From positions 1 through 64,000 of the forward strand of contig CAMCUB010000010.1 of NCBI GenBank assembly GCA_945878845.1: a stretch of 64,000 nt of DNA. Reading direction: 5' to 3'. Shown one piece after another: positions 54,259-63,002 of this stretch; the first letter of the stretch is position 1; each line of letters starts with the position of its first letter. A program made the translations under genes and the position numbers. The DNA is from Erythrobacter sanguineus. GTDB lineage: Bacteria > Pseudomonadota > Alphaproteobacteria > Sphingomonadales > Sphingomonadaceae. The notes under the pieces are model-generated. The model had not been told where the DNA came from. It ran no database searches and saw only the letters and a program-made list of their open reading frames with translations.

Positions 54259-55571
54259 GCCGCCGCCTCTTCCAACAACCCCATGAAGGTCGGGAAGCTG
54301 GTGTTGATCGGCGAGATGTCGTCAACCTCGACCCCGCCCTCGCTGACCAGTCCGGCGACGGCCATGCTCATGGCGATGCGGTGATCGAGCAGCGATTTGA
54401 CGCGCGCGTTGCCGGTGCCGCGCAAGGGCTCGCCGCCGGTGCCTTGGATGGTGAGCCCGTCCTCGTGCTCTTCCACTCGCGCGCCTGCGGCGGTGAGCGC
54501 AGCCGCCATCGCGGCCAAGCGGTCGCTTTCCTTGACGCGCAGTTCGTGAAGGCCGGTCGTGCGGGTGGTGCCCGAAGCGAGCGCGGCGGCTACGAACAGG
54601 ACCGGGAACTCGTCGATCATGGCGGGGGCGATCGCAGGGTCCACTTCTACACCCGTAAGCGGAGCATGGCGCACCCGCAGGTCGGCCACCGGCTCGCCGC
54701 CGACTTCGCGCGGGTCCACTTCCTCGATATCCGCGCCCATCTGGCGCAGCACATGAAGCAGCCCCGCGCGGGTCGGGTTGAGGCCGACATTCATGATGGT
54801 GAGGTCGCTCCCCGGCACCAGCGTGGCGGCGACCATGAAGAAGGCGGCGGAGGACGGATCGCCGGGGACGACCACATCCATCGGGCGCAATTCCGCCTCG
54901 CCGTGAATGCTGATGACGGTCTCGCCGTTTTCCTCGCCGACTTCGAGCTTCGCGCCGAAGCCGGTGAGCATCCGCTCGGTGTGGTCGCGGGTGGGGATGG
55001 GTTCGATCACGCGGGTGATGCCCGGCGTGTTGAGGCCGGCGAGCAGCACTGCGCTTTTCACCTGCGCGCTCGCGACGGGCAAGCGATAGGTGATCGGGAC
55101 GGCGGGCGAGGCGCCGCGCAGCATCAGGGGCAGGGTGCCCCCGGCGCTCGCGTCGAAGCTTGCACCCATCAGCGACAGCGGATCGATCACCCGCTTCATC
55201 GGGCGGCCCGACAGGCTTGCGTCACCCGTGAAGGTCGCGGTGATCGCGTGGCTCGCAACGAGGCCCATCAGCAGGCGCGTCGAAGTCCCCGAATTGCCCA
55301 TATCGAGCGCCTGTTTGGGCTCGAGCAGGCTGCCGACGCCGACGCCGTCGACGGTCCACGCGCCGTTCTCCCCGCGCGCGATCTGCGCTCCGAAGGCGCG
55401 CATGGCGGCGGCGGTGGCGAGCACGTCCTCGCCCTCCAGCAGCCCGGTGATCCTGCTGCGGCCGACCGCAAGCCCTGCGAACATCAGCGAGCGGTGGCTG
55501 ATCGACTTGTCGCCGGGAACGCGGATCGCGCCGGTCAGCGGGCCGAGGGACGAGAAGCGGTGGCTGGTCAT
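54255..55571 (-). CDS. aroA: 3-phosphoshikimate 1-carboxyvinyltransferase (EPSP synthase)
   Basis: A 438-residue two-domain enzyme of the shikimate pathway. The signature GDKSISHRSLMFAGLAVG, then ITGLLEGEDVLATAAAMRAF, LPVASAQVKSAVLLAGLNTP and HELRVKESDRLAAMA align with class II EPSP synthases such as Agrobacterium CP4. At the position of the glyphosate-blocking Ala of CP4 (GNAATGCR) this protein reads GNSGTSTR, so Gly is present. ATG 55571 is used; the frame is open to 55793 without homology. Confidence 0.95.
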   Translation of the reverse strand: MTSHRFSSLGPLTGAIRVPGDKSISHRSLMFAGLAVGRSRITGLLEGEDVLATAAAMRAFGAQIARGENGAWTVDGVGVGSLLEPKQALDMGNSGTSTRLLMGLVASHAITATFTGDASLSGRPMKRVIDPLSLMGASFDASAGGTLPLMLRGASPAVPITYRLPVASAQVKSAVLLAGLNTPGITRVIEPIPTRDHTERMLTGFGAKLEVGEENGETVISIHGEAELRPMDVVVPGDPSSAAFFMVAATLVPGSDLTIMNVGLNPTRAGLLHVLRQMGADIEEVDPREVGGEPVADLRVRHAPLTGVEVDPAIAPAMIDEFPVLFVAAALASGTTRTTGLHELRVKESDRLAAMAAALTAAGARVEEHEDGLTIQGTGGEPLRGTGNARVKSLLDHRIAMSMAVAGLVSEGGVEVDDISPINTSFPTFMGLLEEAAA

Positions 55572-55744
55572 AAGGCCGCGGTCTTTGACAGCGCCCCGCG
55601 CTTCTGGCAAGGCGCGCCGCGCGCTGCGGCCCGGGCTCTTGATAAAGCGCTTGCCGCGCCCACCTTTTGCGACCAAGCCGCCTGCGATTTTTGCAGCTTG
55701 CATTTCCGCTCCGGTCACGGGGCGGCCCGAATTGAGGAATGACA

Positions 55745-56086
55745 ATGGCCAAGCCCGAATGGGGAACCAAGCGTACCTGCCCGAAGTGCGCAACCCGCTT
55801 CTACGATCTCGGCAAGGAAGACCCGGTCGCCTGCATCGAATGCGGCGAGACCTGGACGCCTGAGCCGGTGCTCAAGTCCAAGCAGCCGATTCCCTTCGAG
55901 GAAGTGGCGAAGAAGGTCGATGTCGATGCCGACGCTGATCTGGGCGGCGATGACGATATCGACGATCTGGAAGACATTGAGGACATCGACGAGGACGGCG
56001 ATTCGCCCGACAATGACGTCGACCTCGGCGGTGACGACGATCTTGGCGTTGCCACATCCGGCGACGACAAGGACGACGAGTCCTGA
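55745..56086 (+). CDS. TIGR02300 family acidic zinc-ribbon protein
   Basis: A 113-residue protein. The N-terminal zinc ribbon is GTKRTCPKCATRFYDLGKED and VACIECGETW, with Cys pairs CxxC; the FYDL motif defines TIGR02300 in alphaproteobacteria. The C-terminal half is extremely acidic (repeated D and E). GAGGA precedes ATG 55745. Function unknown. A 10-bp hairpin follows the stop. Divergent from aroA. Confidence 0.88.
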   Translation: MAKPEWGTKRTCPKCATRFYDLGKEDPVACIECGETWTPEPVLKSKQPIPFEEVAKKVDVDADADLGGDDDIDDLEDIEDIDEDGDSPDNDVDLGGDDDLGVATSGDDKDDES

Positions 56087-56090
56087 GTTT

Positions 56091-56113
56091 GCGGGCCCGC
56101 CTCGCGGGCCCGC
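56091..56113 (+). terminator. GC-rich hairpin after the TIGR02300 gene
   Basis: GCGGGCCCGC repeated around a CTC loop gives a perfect 10-bp stem just after the stop. There is no T-run, so termination strength is uncertain. Confidence 0.5.
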
Positions 56114-56237
56114 CATCGGTGCTGATCCCGCCGCGATGCGACGGGGCACCTGCGGCTCGCGCGCTTGCACTCGCGGCTGCTTCGCGACCGGATCATCTCT
56201 CCTAACGAGATATTGGCCCGGTTTGCGCAATTTACGC

Positions 56238-56264
56238 TTGCCAAGGGAGGGCGGCCCTTATAAT
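56238..56264 (+). promoter_or_regulatory. Candidate promoter of tRNA-Ala
   Basis: TTGCCA (56238-56243) and a consensus TATAAT (56259-56264) separated by 15 bp, about 50 bp upstream of tRNA-Ala. The -10 match is perfect; the spacing is shorter than the usual 17 bp. Confidence 0.55.
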
Positions 56265-56316
56265 GGCCGCCTCCCGCGAGCAGTGCACCTGCCTTGCCTC
56301 GCATGATGACTGGCTC

Positions 56317-56392
56317 GGGGCCTTAGCTCAGCTGGGAGAGCGCAACACTGGCAGTGTTGAGGTCAGCGGTTCGATCCCGCTAGGCTCCACCA
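56317..56392 (+). tRNA. tRNA-Ala (anticodon GGC)
   Basis: A 76-nt cloverleaf with encoded CCA. Acceptor GGGGCCT pairs with AGGCTCC (one G-U pair). The D arm is TAGCTCAGCTGGGAGAGC, the anticodon stem CAACA/TGTTG encloses CTGGCAG (anticodon GGC), and the T arm contains GGTTCGATCC. It reads GCC Ala codons. Upstream of ffh on the same strand. Confidence 0.95.
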
Positions 56393-56525
56393 GTCACCAA
56401 CTGATAAAGTCGAAAGGCGCATCCCCTCAGGGGACACCTTCCGCAACGCTGGCCGACGAGGTTTCGTCCGCCGGCGTTTTTCGCATTTTTCCGGTGGTCT
56501 TGGCCCCCGGGTGGAGAAGTTGGCG

Positions 56526-57992
56526 ATGTTCGATACGCTGTCCGACCGCCTTGGCGGGGTGTTCGACAAGCTCAAGGGCCGCGGCGCGCTGCGTGAGCAG
56601 GACGTGCGCGATGCCATGCGCGAAGTGCGCATCGCGCTGCTCGAAGCCGACGTCGCGCTCCCCGTCGCCCGCCGCTTTATCGATGCCGTCACCGAGAAGG
56701 CCGTTGGCCAGGATGTCCTGAAGTCGGTCACCCCCGGCCAGATGGTCATCAAGATCGTCCATGACGAGCTGGTCGAGACGCTGGGCGGGATGGAGGTCGA
56801 AGGCCTCAAGCTCGATGCCAAGCCGCCGGTCGTGATCATGATGGTCGGCCTGCAGGGCTCGGGCAAGACGACCACCACCGCCAAGCTCGCCAAGCTGATC
56901 CGCGAACGCCACGGCAAGAAGGCGCTGATGGCCTCGCTCGACGTCAACCGTCCGGCTGCGCAGGAGCAGCTGGCGGTGCTGGGCACTCAGGTCGAGGTCG
57001 CGACCCTGCCGATCGTGGCGGGCCAGCAACCGGTCGACATTGCGCGCCGGGCGATGGAAGCCGCGCGGCTCCAGAATTTCGACGTGCTGCTGCTCGACAC
57101 CGCGGGCCGCCTGCATGTCGATGATGCGCTGATGGCCGAAATGAAGGCCGTCGCCAGCGTGTCGGCCCCCAATGAAGTGCTGCTGGTGGTCGACAGCCTG
57201 ACTGGGCAGGACGCGGTCAACGTCGCGCAGAACTTCAGCAACGAAGTCCCGCTCACCGGCGTCGTGCTCACCCGCATGGACGGCGATGCCCGCGGCGGCG
57301 CGGCGCTGTCGATGCGCGCGGTCACTGGCAAGCCGATCAAGTTTGCCGGCACCGGCGAAAAGCTCGACGCGATCGAGCCATTCCGCCCCGGCTCTGTCGC
57401 CGACCGCATCCTCGGCATGGGCGACGTCGTCAGCCTCGTCGAGCGCGCGGCGGCGACGATCAAGGAAGAAGACGCCGAGAAGCTCGCGCGCAACCTCGAG
57501 AAGGGCAAGTTCGACCTCGACGATCTCGCCATGCAGCTGAAGCAGATGCGCAACATGGGCGGGCTGGGGATGCTGGCGGGCATGATGCCGGGCATGAAGA
57601 AGGCCAAAGCGGCCATGGCCAACTCGGGCATGGACGACAAGGTGCTGATCCACATGGAGGCGATCATCTCCTCGATGACCGCCAAGGAACGCGCCAACCC
57701 TGATCTCATGAACGCCAAGCGCAAGAAGCGCGTCGCGGCGGGCAGCGGGACCGATGTGCAGACGGTCAACAAGGTGCTCAAGATGCACCAGGAAATGGCC
57801 CGCGCGATGAAGCAGATCAAGAAGATGGGCGGCCTCAAGGGGCTGGCCGCGATGTTCGGCGGCGGCGGCGGCCCGATGGGCGGCATGGGCGGCGGCGCTG
57901 GCGGTCTTCCCGGCCTCGGCGGCCCCGGTGGCATGTCCGGCCCGATGGGAGGCCTGCCCGGTCTCGGCGGCCCCCCTCGGTTCAAGAAATAG
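56526..57992 (+). CDS. ffh: Signal recognition particle protein
   Basis: A 488-residue SRP54 GTPase that, with 4.5S RNA, targets membrane proteins to the translocon. The N domain is followed by the G domain (MVGLQGSGKTTTTAKLAKLI, LLLDTAGRLHVDDALMAEM, TRMDGDARGGAALSM) and a Met-rich M domain (MGGLGMLAGMMPGMKKAKAA). The C-terminus is a Gly/Pro/Met-rich tail of about 45 residues ending PRFKK. ATG 56526 is used. First gene of ffh-rpsP-rimM. Confidence 0.95.
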   Translation: MFDTLSDRLGGVFDKLKGRGALREQDVRDAMREVRIALLEADVALPVARRFIDAVTEKAVGQDVLKSVTPGQMVIKIVHDELVETLGGMEVEGLKLDAKPPVVIMMVGLQGSGKTTTTAKLAKLIRERHGKKALMASLDVNRPAAQEQLAVLGTQVEVATLPIVAGQQPVDIARRAMEAARLQNFDVLLLDTAGRLHVDDALMAEMKAVASVSAPNEVLLVVDSLTGQDAVNVAQNFSNEVPLTGVVLTRMDGDARGGAALSMRAVTGKPIKFAGTGEKLDAIEPFRPGSVADRILGMGDVVSLVERAAATIKEEDAEKLARNLEKGKFDLDDLAMQLKQMRNMGGLGMLAGMMPGMKKAKAAMANSGMDDKVLIHMEAIISSMTAKERANPDLMNAKRKKRVAAGSGTDVQTVNKVLKMHQEMARAMKQIKKMGGLKGLAAMFGGGGGPMGGMGGGAGGLPGLGGPGGMSGPMGGLPGLGGPPRFKK

Positions 57993-58047
57993 TTTAAAGT
58001 CAGAAGTTTCGGTTCAAAAGTTAAACTCACTCGAAAGGTAACTACTC

Positions 58048-58536
58048 ATGTCGATTTCCATCCGGCTCTCGCGCGGCGGTGCCAAAAAGCGTCCCTATTA
58101 CCGCATCGTCGTCGCCAACAGCCGCTCGCCCCGCGACGGCAAGTATCTCGAGCAGATCGGCACCTACAACCCGCTGCTCGCCAAGGATTCGGCCGAGCGC
58201 GTGAAGATCACCGAAGACCGTGCCCGCTACTGGCTCGGCGTCGGCGCGCAGCCGACCGACCGCGTCGCCCGCTTCCTCGATGCCGCCGGCATCCTTGAGC
58301 GTGCGGCCCGCGTGAACCCCAAGAAGGGTGAGCCGGGCGAGAAGGCCAAGGAGCGCGCTGAAGAGCGTGCCGCCAAGATCGCCGAAGCCGAAGAAGCCGC
58401 GCGCGCCGCTGAAGAAGAAGCCAAGGCCGCTGCCGCTGCCCCGGCTCCGGAAGAAGCGCCTGCCGCTGAAGAAGCCGCCGCTGAAGAAGCTCCGGCTGCC
58501 GAAGAAGCAGCCACCGAAGAAAAGGCCGAAGGCTAA
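58048..58536 (+). CDS. rpsP: 30S ribosomal protein S16
   Basis: A 162-residue protein. The first ~95 residues are normal S16: [20 protein letters not shown], then [20 protein letters not shown] and [20 protein letters not shown]. The remaining ~65 residues are a low-complexity Ala/Glu-rich tail ([20 protein letters not shown] and similar), roughly doubling the usual length. Similar tails occur in some alphaproteobacteria. Followed three bases later by rimM. Confidence 0.95.
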   Translation: MSISIRLSRGGAKKRPYYRIVVANSRSPRDGKYLEQIGTYNPLLAKDSAERVKITEDRARYWLGVGAQPTDRVARFLDAAGILERAARVNPKKGEPGEKAKERAEERAAKIAEAEEAARAAEEEAKAAAAAPAPEEAPAAEEAAAEEAPAAEEAATEEKAEG

Positions 58537-58539
58537 GCC

Positions 58540-59043
58540 ATGAGCCCCAAGCCCGTCACCCTTGCCGCCATCGCCGGCGCGCACGGGGTGGCGGGCGAGG
58601 TGCGCCTGAAGCTGTTCGGCGAGGGTATTGCCACGCTCGCCAAGCAGAAGAGCTTCAATGACGGCGCGCTCACCCTCGTGAAAATCCGCGAGGACGGCAA
58701 GGGCGGGGCAGTTGCCCGGCTTGCCGAGAGCACCTCGCGCGCCGATGCCGAGAAACTGCGCGGCACTGTGCTGACCGTCCCCCGCGACGCGCTCCCGCCC
58801 TTGGCCGAGGGCGAATTCTACCACGCCGACCTCCTCGGCCTCCCGGTCGTCACCGACGCCGGAGAGGCGATCGGCTCCGTCGCCGCGATCGAGAATTTCG
58901 GCGCGACCGACATCATCGAGATCACCCTCGATCCTGCCCCCGCCAAGGGCCCCAAGACGTTCATGGTCCCGATGATCCCCGCCGCGGTCATTGCCTGGGA
59001 CGACAAGCGGCTTGTGATCAGCGCCGATTTCGCCGATAATTGA
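58540..59043 (+). CDS. rimM: Ribosome maturation factor RimM
   Basis: A 167-residue factor for maturation of the 30S head. The N-domain begins VTLAAIAGAHGVAGEVRLKL; the PRC-barrel part has FYHADLLGLPVVTDAGEAIG and ends VIAWDDKRLVISADFA. It is four bases from the next gene, in the canonical rpsP-rimM context, but trmD is displaced about 2.8 kb downstream. Confidence 0.93.
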   Translation: MSPKPVTLAAIAGAHGVAGEVRLKLFGEGIATLAKQKSFNDGALTLVKIREDGKGGAVARLAESTSRADAEKLRGTVLTVPRDALPPLAEGEFYHADLLGLPVVTDAGEAIGSVAAIENFGATDIIEITLDPAPAKGPKTFMVPMIPAAVIAWDDKRLVISADFADN

Positions 59044-59047
59044 CGGC

Positions 59048-59596
59048 GTGGATACGCCCGCAGACGCCGCACTCTGGCAGCGCATCGCCGATCACCACAT
59101 CGGCCCGGCGGACGCATCGCTTTCCTTTGCCGCCCGGCTCGCGCGCGAGAACCGCTGGAGCCTGCCCTATGCGCAAGCGGTGATCGGCGAATACAAGCGC
59201 TTCTGCTATCTGGCGATGACCGCAGGCCAAGAGGTGACGCCGTCGGACGCGGTCGACCAGGCCTGGCATCTCCACCTCACCTATAGCCGCGACTATTGGC
59301 AGACTTTCTGCCGCGAGGTGCTCGGGCAGGATCTCCACCACGGCCCGACCCAAGGCGGCCCGGTGGAGCGGGACCGCTTCTATAACCAATATGCCGCCGC
59401 CCTCGCCGCCTACGAGGCCGCGTTCGGCAGCGCCCCGCCGAGCGATATCTGGCCAGGCGCACATCGGCGCTTTGCCGTCGATCCGCGGGGAGTGCGCGTT
59501 AACCTTTGGCATGATATTGTTCTCAAACGCCGGGTCGCGCTGGCGCTGGGCCTCACCCTCGTTACCGTGGGGTGGCTCGCGGGAAGGATAACGTGA
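59048..59596 (+). CDS. Glycine-rich domain-containing protein-like (DUF1399 type)
   Basis: A 182-residue protein. The core resembles the GRDP-like N-terminal region: YKRFCYLAMTAGQEVTPSDA, then VDQAWHLHLTYSRDYWQTFC and RDRFYNQYAAALAAYEAAFG. The WHxHxxYxxxY pattern is the recognisable part. A single C-terminal hydrophobic segment (VALALGLTLVTVGWLAG) may anchor it. GTG 59048 is the start. The stop overlaps the TIGR04222 gene (TGATG), so the two are probably partners. Confidence 0.75.
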   Translation: MDTPADAALWQRIADHHIGPADASLSFAARLARENRWSLPYAQAVIGEYKRFCYLAMTAGQEVTPSDAVDQAWHLHLTYSRDYWQTFCREVLGQDLHHGPTQGGPVERDRFYNQYAAALAAYEAAFGSAPPSDIWPGAHRRFAVDPRGVRVNLWHDIVLKRRVALALGLTLVTVGWLAGRIT

Positions 59597-60435
59597 TGGA
59601 GCTGTTCTCGTCCTGGACGGGCAGCGATTTCTTTCTGTTCTACAGCGTCTTGCTCGGTTTTGCCGGGGCAAGCGCGTGGTGGATGCCAAGCCTTTTGCGC
59701 GAGCCCGGCCGCCGCGCCAGCCTCGATGATCTGGATAGCGTCGCGGTGCTCACCGGCGGCCCGACGCGGCTCGCCGATTCGGCGCTGGCCGAACTCTTTG
59801 TCCATGGCGGTCTGGTCGGAGGCGAGAAGGGTAAGCTTGCGGTCGCCAGGTGTGAGGCGGCGGTCTCGCCTGCGGCGCGCACGCTGCTGTCGGCAGGCGA
59901 GCAGCTCTCCCGGGCTGATGCCAAGAAGGCGCTCGATTCGCATGCCGATCTGGTTGCGTCACGCCTCCAGCGCGTGGGGCTGCTGATGCGCGACGGGGAA
60001 TATACGCGGCTGCGCTGGCTGGCGATCACGCCGCTGGCGGCGCTGTTCCTGCTCGGGCTCTACCGTCAGCGTGCGGGCGACGCGGTGGGCGAGCCGACGG
60101 GCTTTCTGGTGATCCTGCTGTTCGTGACCGCCGCGCTTGCGATGATCCGCTTCTTCACCATCGATCCGCGCACCGATGCCGGGATCGAGGCAGTGCAGGA
60201 TCTGCGCGCGAGGAGCGACCGCTTTTCGCGTGCGCCTATGCCTGACGAGGCCGCGATGGCGGTCGCGCTGTTCGGGACCACAGTGCTGGTCGGCACGCCG
60301 TGGGAGCCGGTCCATGCGATGCGCAAGCCCGAGGGCGATGGCGGTTCGGGATGCAGCGGAGGCAGTAGCGATAGCAGCAGCAGCGACGGCGGTTCGGGTT
60401 GCGGCGGGGGCGGTTGCGGCGGTTGCGGAGGCTGA
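59596..60435 (+). CDS. TIGR04222 domain-containing membrane protein
   Basis: A 279-residue protein: an N-terminal membrane helix (FFLFYSVLLGFAGASAWWM), a cytosolic-like domain (LDSVAVLTGGPTRLADSALA onward), two more membrane helices (LAITPLAALFLLGLY and FLVILLFVTAALAMIRFF), a helical segment, and a C-terminal tail of about 35 residues made almost only of Gly, Ser, Cys and Asp (last ten residues GGCGGCGG-type repeats). This layout with a low-complexity Gly/Cys tail defines TIGR04222. Function unknown. Confidence 0.8.
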   Translation: MELFSSWTGSDFFLFYSVLLGFAGASAWWMPSLLREPGRRASLDDLDSVAVLTGGPTRLADSALAELFVHGGLVGGEKGKLAVARCEAAVSPAARTLLSAGEQLSRADAKKALDSHADLVASRLQRVGLLMRDGEYTRLRWLAITPLAALFLLGLYRQRAGDAVGEPTGFLVILLFVTAALAMIRFFTIDPRTDAGIEAVQDLRARSDRFSRAPMPDEAAMAVALFGTTVLVGTPWEPVHAMRKPEGDGGSGCSGGSSDSSSSDGGSGCGGGGCGGCGG

Positions 60436-60457
60436 ACCTGCCGCGTAAGTGGCGGGC

Positions 60458-61411
60458 ATGACCACGCTCCCCGTCGCCGTCGTGCAAGCCGCCCCTGTCC
60501 CGCTCGATTTCCAGGGCGGGATCGACAAGGCCGTGGCCTTCGCCCGCGCGGCGGTGGAGAGCGGCGCGAAGGTCGTCGCCTTCGGACAAACCTTTCTGGG
60601 CGGCTATCCCTTGTGGCTCGACGAGGCCCCCGGCGCAGCCTTGTGGGATCACCCCGGGTCAAAGGCGCTGCACCGGATCATGCTCGAACAGGCGGTGGTC
60701 GCCAATGACGAGCGGTTGCTGCCCTTGCAGGAACTGGCCGACGCGAGCGGCGCGATCATCTCCATCGGCGCGCATGAGCGGGTGCGGCGCAGCCTTGTCA
60801 ACAACCAGCTGACCTTCCGCCCCGGCCTGCCGGTGCTCGACCACCGCAAGCTGGTCCCGACCCACGGCGAGCGCCTGATCTGGACGCGCGGCGATGGCTC
60901 GACGCTGGGGGGGCATCAGGCCGAATGGGGCCGGCTCGGCACACTGATCTGCTGGGAACACTGGATGCCGCTCGCCCGCGCGGCGATGCATAATCTGGGC
61001 GAGGATGTGCATGTCGCGGCATGGCCGACCGTGCGCGAGAGCCACCAGATTGCCTCAAGGCACTATGCGATGGAGGGGCGGTGCTTTGTGCTGGCGGCGG
61101 GGCTGGTGCAGGTGAAGGACGATCTGCTGGACGGGCTAGAGCGGGTGGGCGGTAACGCCGCCGCGCGTGAATTGCTCGACGCGATCCCCGGCGATGTGCT
61201 CAACCGCGGCGGCTCGCTGATCGCCGCCCCCGACACCCGTGTGATCGTGCAGGCGGGCGAGGGGGAGGATACTTTGCTGGCCGAGCTTGATCTTGCCGAA
61301 GTTGGCGAGGGGCTGACCAACCTCGACACCGACGGGCATTATGCGCGGCCTGATGTGTTCGAGCTGACGGTCGATACGCGGGAGAAGGATGGGGTGGTGT
61401 GGGGACAATGA
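60458..61411 (+). CDS. Carbon-nitrogen hydrolase (nitrilase family), catalytic Glu replaced by Gln
   Basis: A 317-residue nitrilase-fold protein. The catalytic Cys (residue ~165) is in GTLICWEHWMPLARAAM and the Lys (~131) in LDHRKLVPTHGERLIW. The first catalytic block reads VVAFGQTFLGGYPLWLD: Gln44 (CAA) stands where Glu is expected in [FP]-E-x-F-x-x-GYP. A single base change (GAA to CAA) would explain it. Length and other motifs match nitrilases acting on aromatic or aliphatic nitriles. Activity is doubtful unless another residue substitutes. ATG 60458 is chosen over GTG 60449. Confidence 0.82.
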   Translation: MTTLPVAVVQAAPVPLDFQGGIDKAVAFARAAVESGAKVVAFGQTFLGGYPLWLDEAPGAALWDHPGSKALHRIMLEQAVVANDERLLPLQELADASGAIISIGAHERVRRSLVNNQLTFRPGLPVLDHRKLVPTHGERLIWTRGDGSTLGGHQAEWGRLGTLICWEHWMPLARAAMHNLGEDVHVAAWPTVRESHQIASRHYAMEGRCFVLAAGLVQVKDDLLDGLERVGGNAAARELLDAIPGDVLNRGGSLIAAPDTRVIVQAGEGEDTLLAELDLAEVGEGLTNLDTDGHYARPDVFELTVDTREKDGVVWGQ

Positions 61412-61815
61412 TCTCGGCCTCCCAATTAGAAATTCTTGCTGCCGCAGCCGGACCGACTGAATTTTCGTTCGACGGTGGCGCTGACCAATGGCGGGTAGAC
61501 GTCCTGGCGTCCGTGTTTGATGGATTGATCTTGCTTCCGTTCGCGCTGCTTTTCGTCTGCGGCATTAAACGATTGAAATTAAACCGCTGGCTTCCTTTGA
61601 CAGCAGCATTGGCTACTGTTCTGGCTGTGATTACCTCGAGTCTCATGCATGAGTTTATCTATCCGATCTTCATGTATAGAAATTATATTATCGAAAAAAT
61701 TGGCTTTCACAGGTTTGAGTACCTGCTGATGCCCGGACTTTTCGTCTGCTTCATGGGAGCATTGGCTCTCTCATTCTTGTGCAGACGTCGTGAGTCGATC
61801 GGGGCATTCGAATGA
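61408..61815 (+). CDS. AT-richer membrane protein between the nitrilase gene and trmD
   Basis: A 135-residue protein with three membrane segments ([58 protein letters not shown]). It overlaps the nitrilase stop (ATGA) and the trmD start (ATGA), so it is translationally coupled on both sides. Its codons are visibly AT-richer than all neighbours (for example the stretch encoding [14 protein letters not shown]), suggesting recent acquisition. No family recognised. Confidence 0.7.
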   Translation: MISASQLEILAAAAGPTEFSFDGGADQWRVDVLASVFDGLILLPFALLFVCGIKRLKLNRWLPLTAALATVLAVITSSLMHEFIYPIFMYRNYIIEKIGFHRFEYLLMPGLFVCFMGALALSFLCRRRESIGAFE

Positions 61816-62555
61816 CCTTCGCCGCCACCATCCTCACGCTCTACCCGGAGATGTTCCCCGGGCCGCTCGGCGCCTCGCTCGCGGGGCGTGCCATGGCCGA
61901 GGGCAAGTGGGCCTTCGAGACTGTGCAGATCCGCGACTTCGCCACCGACAAGCACCGCAACGTCGATGATACGCCCGCAGGCGGCGGGGCGGGGATGGTG
62001 CTCAAGTGCGATGTTCTGGCGCGGGCGCTGGACAGCGCGCCTGCCGCCGGACGCCCCATCCTCGCCATGACTCCGCGCGGCAAACCCATCACCCAAGCCC
62101 GCATCCGCGAACTCGCCCAAGGCCCCGGTGTCATCATCCTGTGCGGGCGGTTCGAGGGCTTCGACGAACGCCTGTTCGAAGCCCGGCCCGAGATCGAGCA
62201 GGTCTCCCTTGCCGACATCGTGCTCTCGGGCGGCGAGATGGCAGCGCTCACCGTGCTTGATGCTTGCATTCGGCTGCTTCCCGGAGTAATGGGCGCGCCT
62301 TCCAGCGGAGCCGAGGAGTCGTACGAAAACGGCCTCCTCGAATATCCGCACTATACCCGACCTCAGGAATGGGAAGGGCGCACGATCCCTGAAGTGCTGC
62401 GATCGGGGGATCATGCGAAGATCGCTGGCTGGCGCAAGCTGCAAAGCGAGAACGACACACGGTCACGCAGGCCGGACTTGTGGGAGCGCTATGAGGGTGC
62501 TCGGGTCCAGCCTGCCTCTGGCGCGCGGCGCAAAACTAAGGAACCGGACCAGTGA
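61812..62555 (+). CDS. trmD: tRNA (guanine37-N1)-methyltransferase
   Basis: A 247-residue SPOUT enzyme that methylates G37 next to the anticodon to prevent frameshifting. Features are [20 protein letters not shown], the SAM knot [39 protein letters not shown], and the C-terminal [22 protein letters not shown] 61812 overlaps the upstream gene. The stop overlaps the rplS start (GTGA). Confidence 0.95.
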   Translation: MTFAATILTLYPEMFPGPLGASLAGRAMAEGKWAFETVQIRDFATDKHRNVDDTPAGGGAGMVLKCDVLARALDSAPAAGRPILAMTPRGKPITQARIRELAQGPGVIILCGRFEGFDERLFEARPEIEQVSLADIVLSGGEMAALTVLDACIRLLPGVMGAPSSGAEESYENGLLEYPHYTRPQEWEGRTIPEVLRSGDHAKIAGWRKLQSENDTRSRRPDLWERYEGARVQPASGARRKTKEPDQ

Positions 62556-62920
62556 ACCTGATCCAGCAGATTGAAGCCGAAGAAATCGCCAAGTCCGGCA
62601 AGGACATCCCCGAATTCCGCGCAGGCGACACCGTGCGCGTCGGCGTGAAGGTGAAGGAAGGCAACCGCGAGCGTATCCAGGCCTATGAAGGCGTTGTGAT
62701 CGCCCGCTCGAACCGCGGCATGGGTTCGAACTTCACCGTGCGCAAGATGAGCTTCGGCGAGGGCGTCGAGCGCGTCTTCCCGCTCTACTCGCCGATCGTC
62801 GAAAGCATCACCGTGGTCCGCCGCGGCGTGGTGCGTCGCGCCAAGCTCTATTACCTGCGCGGCCGCACCGGCAAGAGCGCACGTATCGTCGAGCGCAAGA
62901 TGAACGCGCCCAAGGCGTAA
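62552..62920 (+). CDS. rplS: 50S ribosomal protein L19
   Basis: A 122-residue protein at the subunit interface: [40 protein letters not shown], and [18 protein letters not shown] at the end. GTG 62552 overlaps the trmD stop by 4 bp. A strong terminator follows. Confidence 0.96.
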   Translation: MNLIQQIEAEEIAKSGKDIPEFRAGDTVRVGVKVKEGNRERIQAYEGVVIARSNRGMGSNFTVRKMSFGEGVERVFPLYSPIVESITVVRRGVVRRAKLYYLRGRTGKSARIVERKMNAPKA

Positions 62921-62943
62921 GGCTTCATCGCCAGCAATTCGCG

Positions 62944-62973
62944 AAGGGCGGTTCCGCAAGGGACCGCCCTTTT
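62944..62973 (+). terminator. Intrinsic terminator after rplS
   Basis: AAGGGCGGTTCC and GGGACCGCCCTT pair (one G-U) around loop GCAA, ending in a run of four T, 24 bases after rplS. Confidence 0.9.
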
Positions 62974-63002
62974 CGTTTGGGGCTTTGCATTCCCGCCAGA
63001 TT

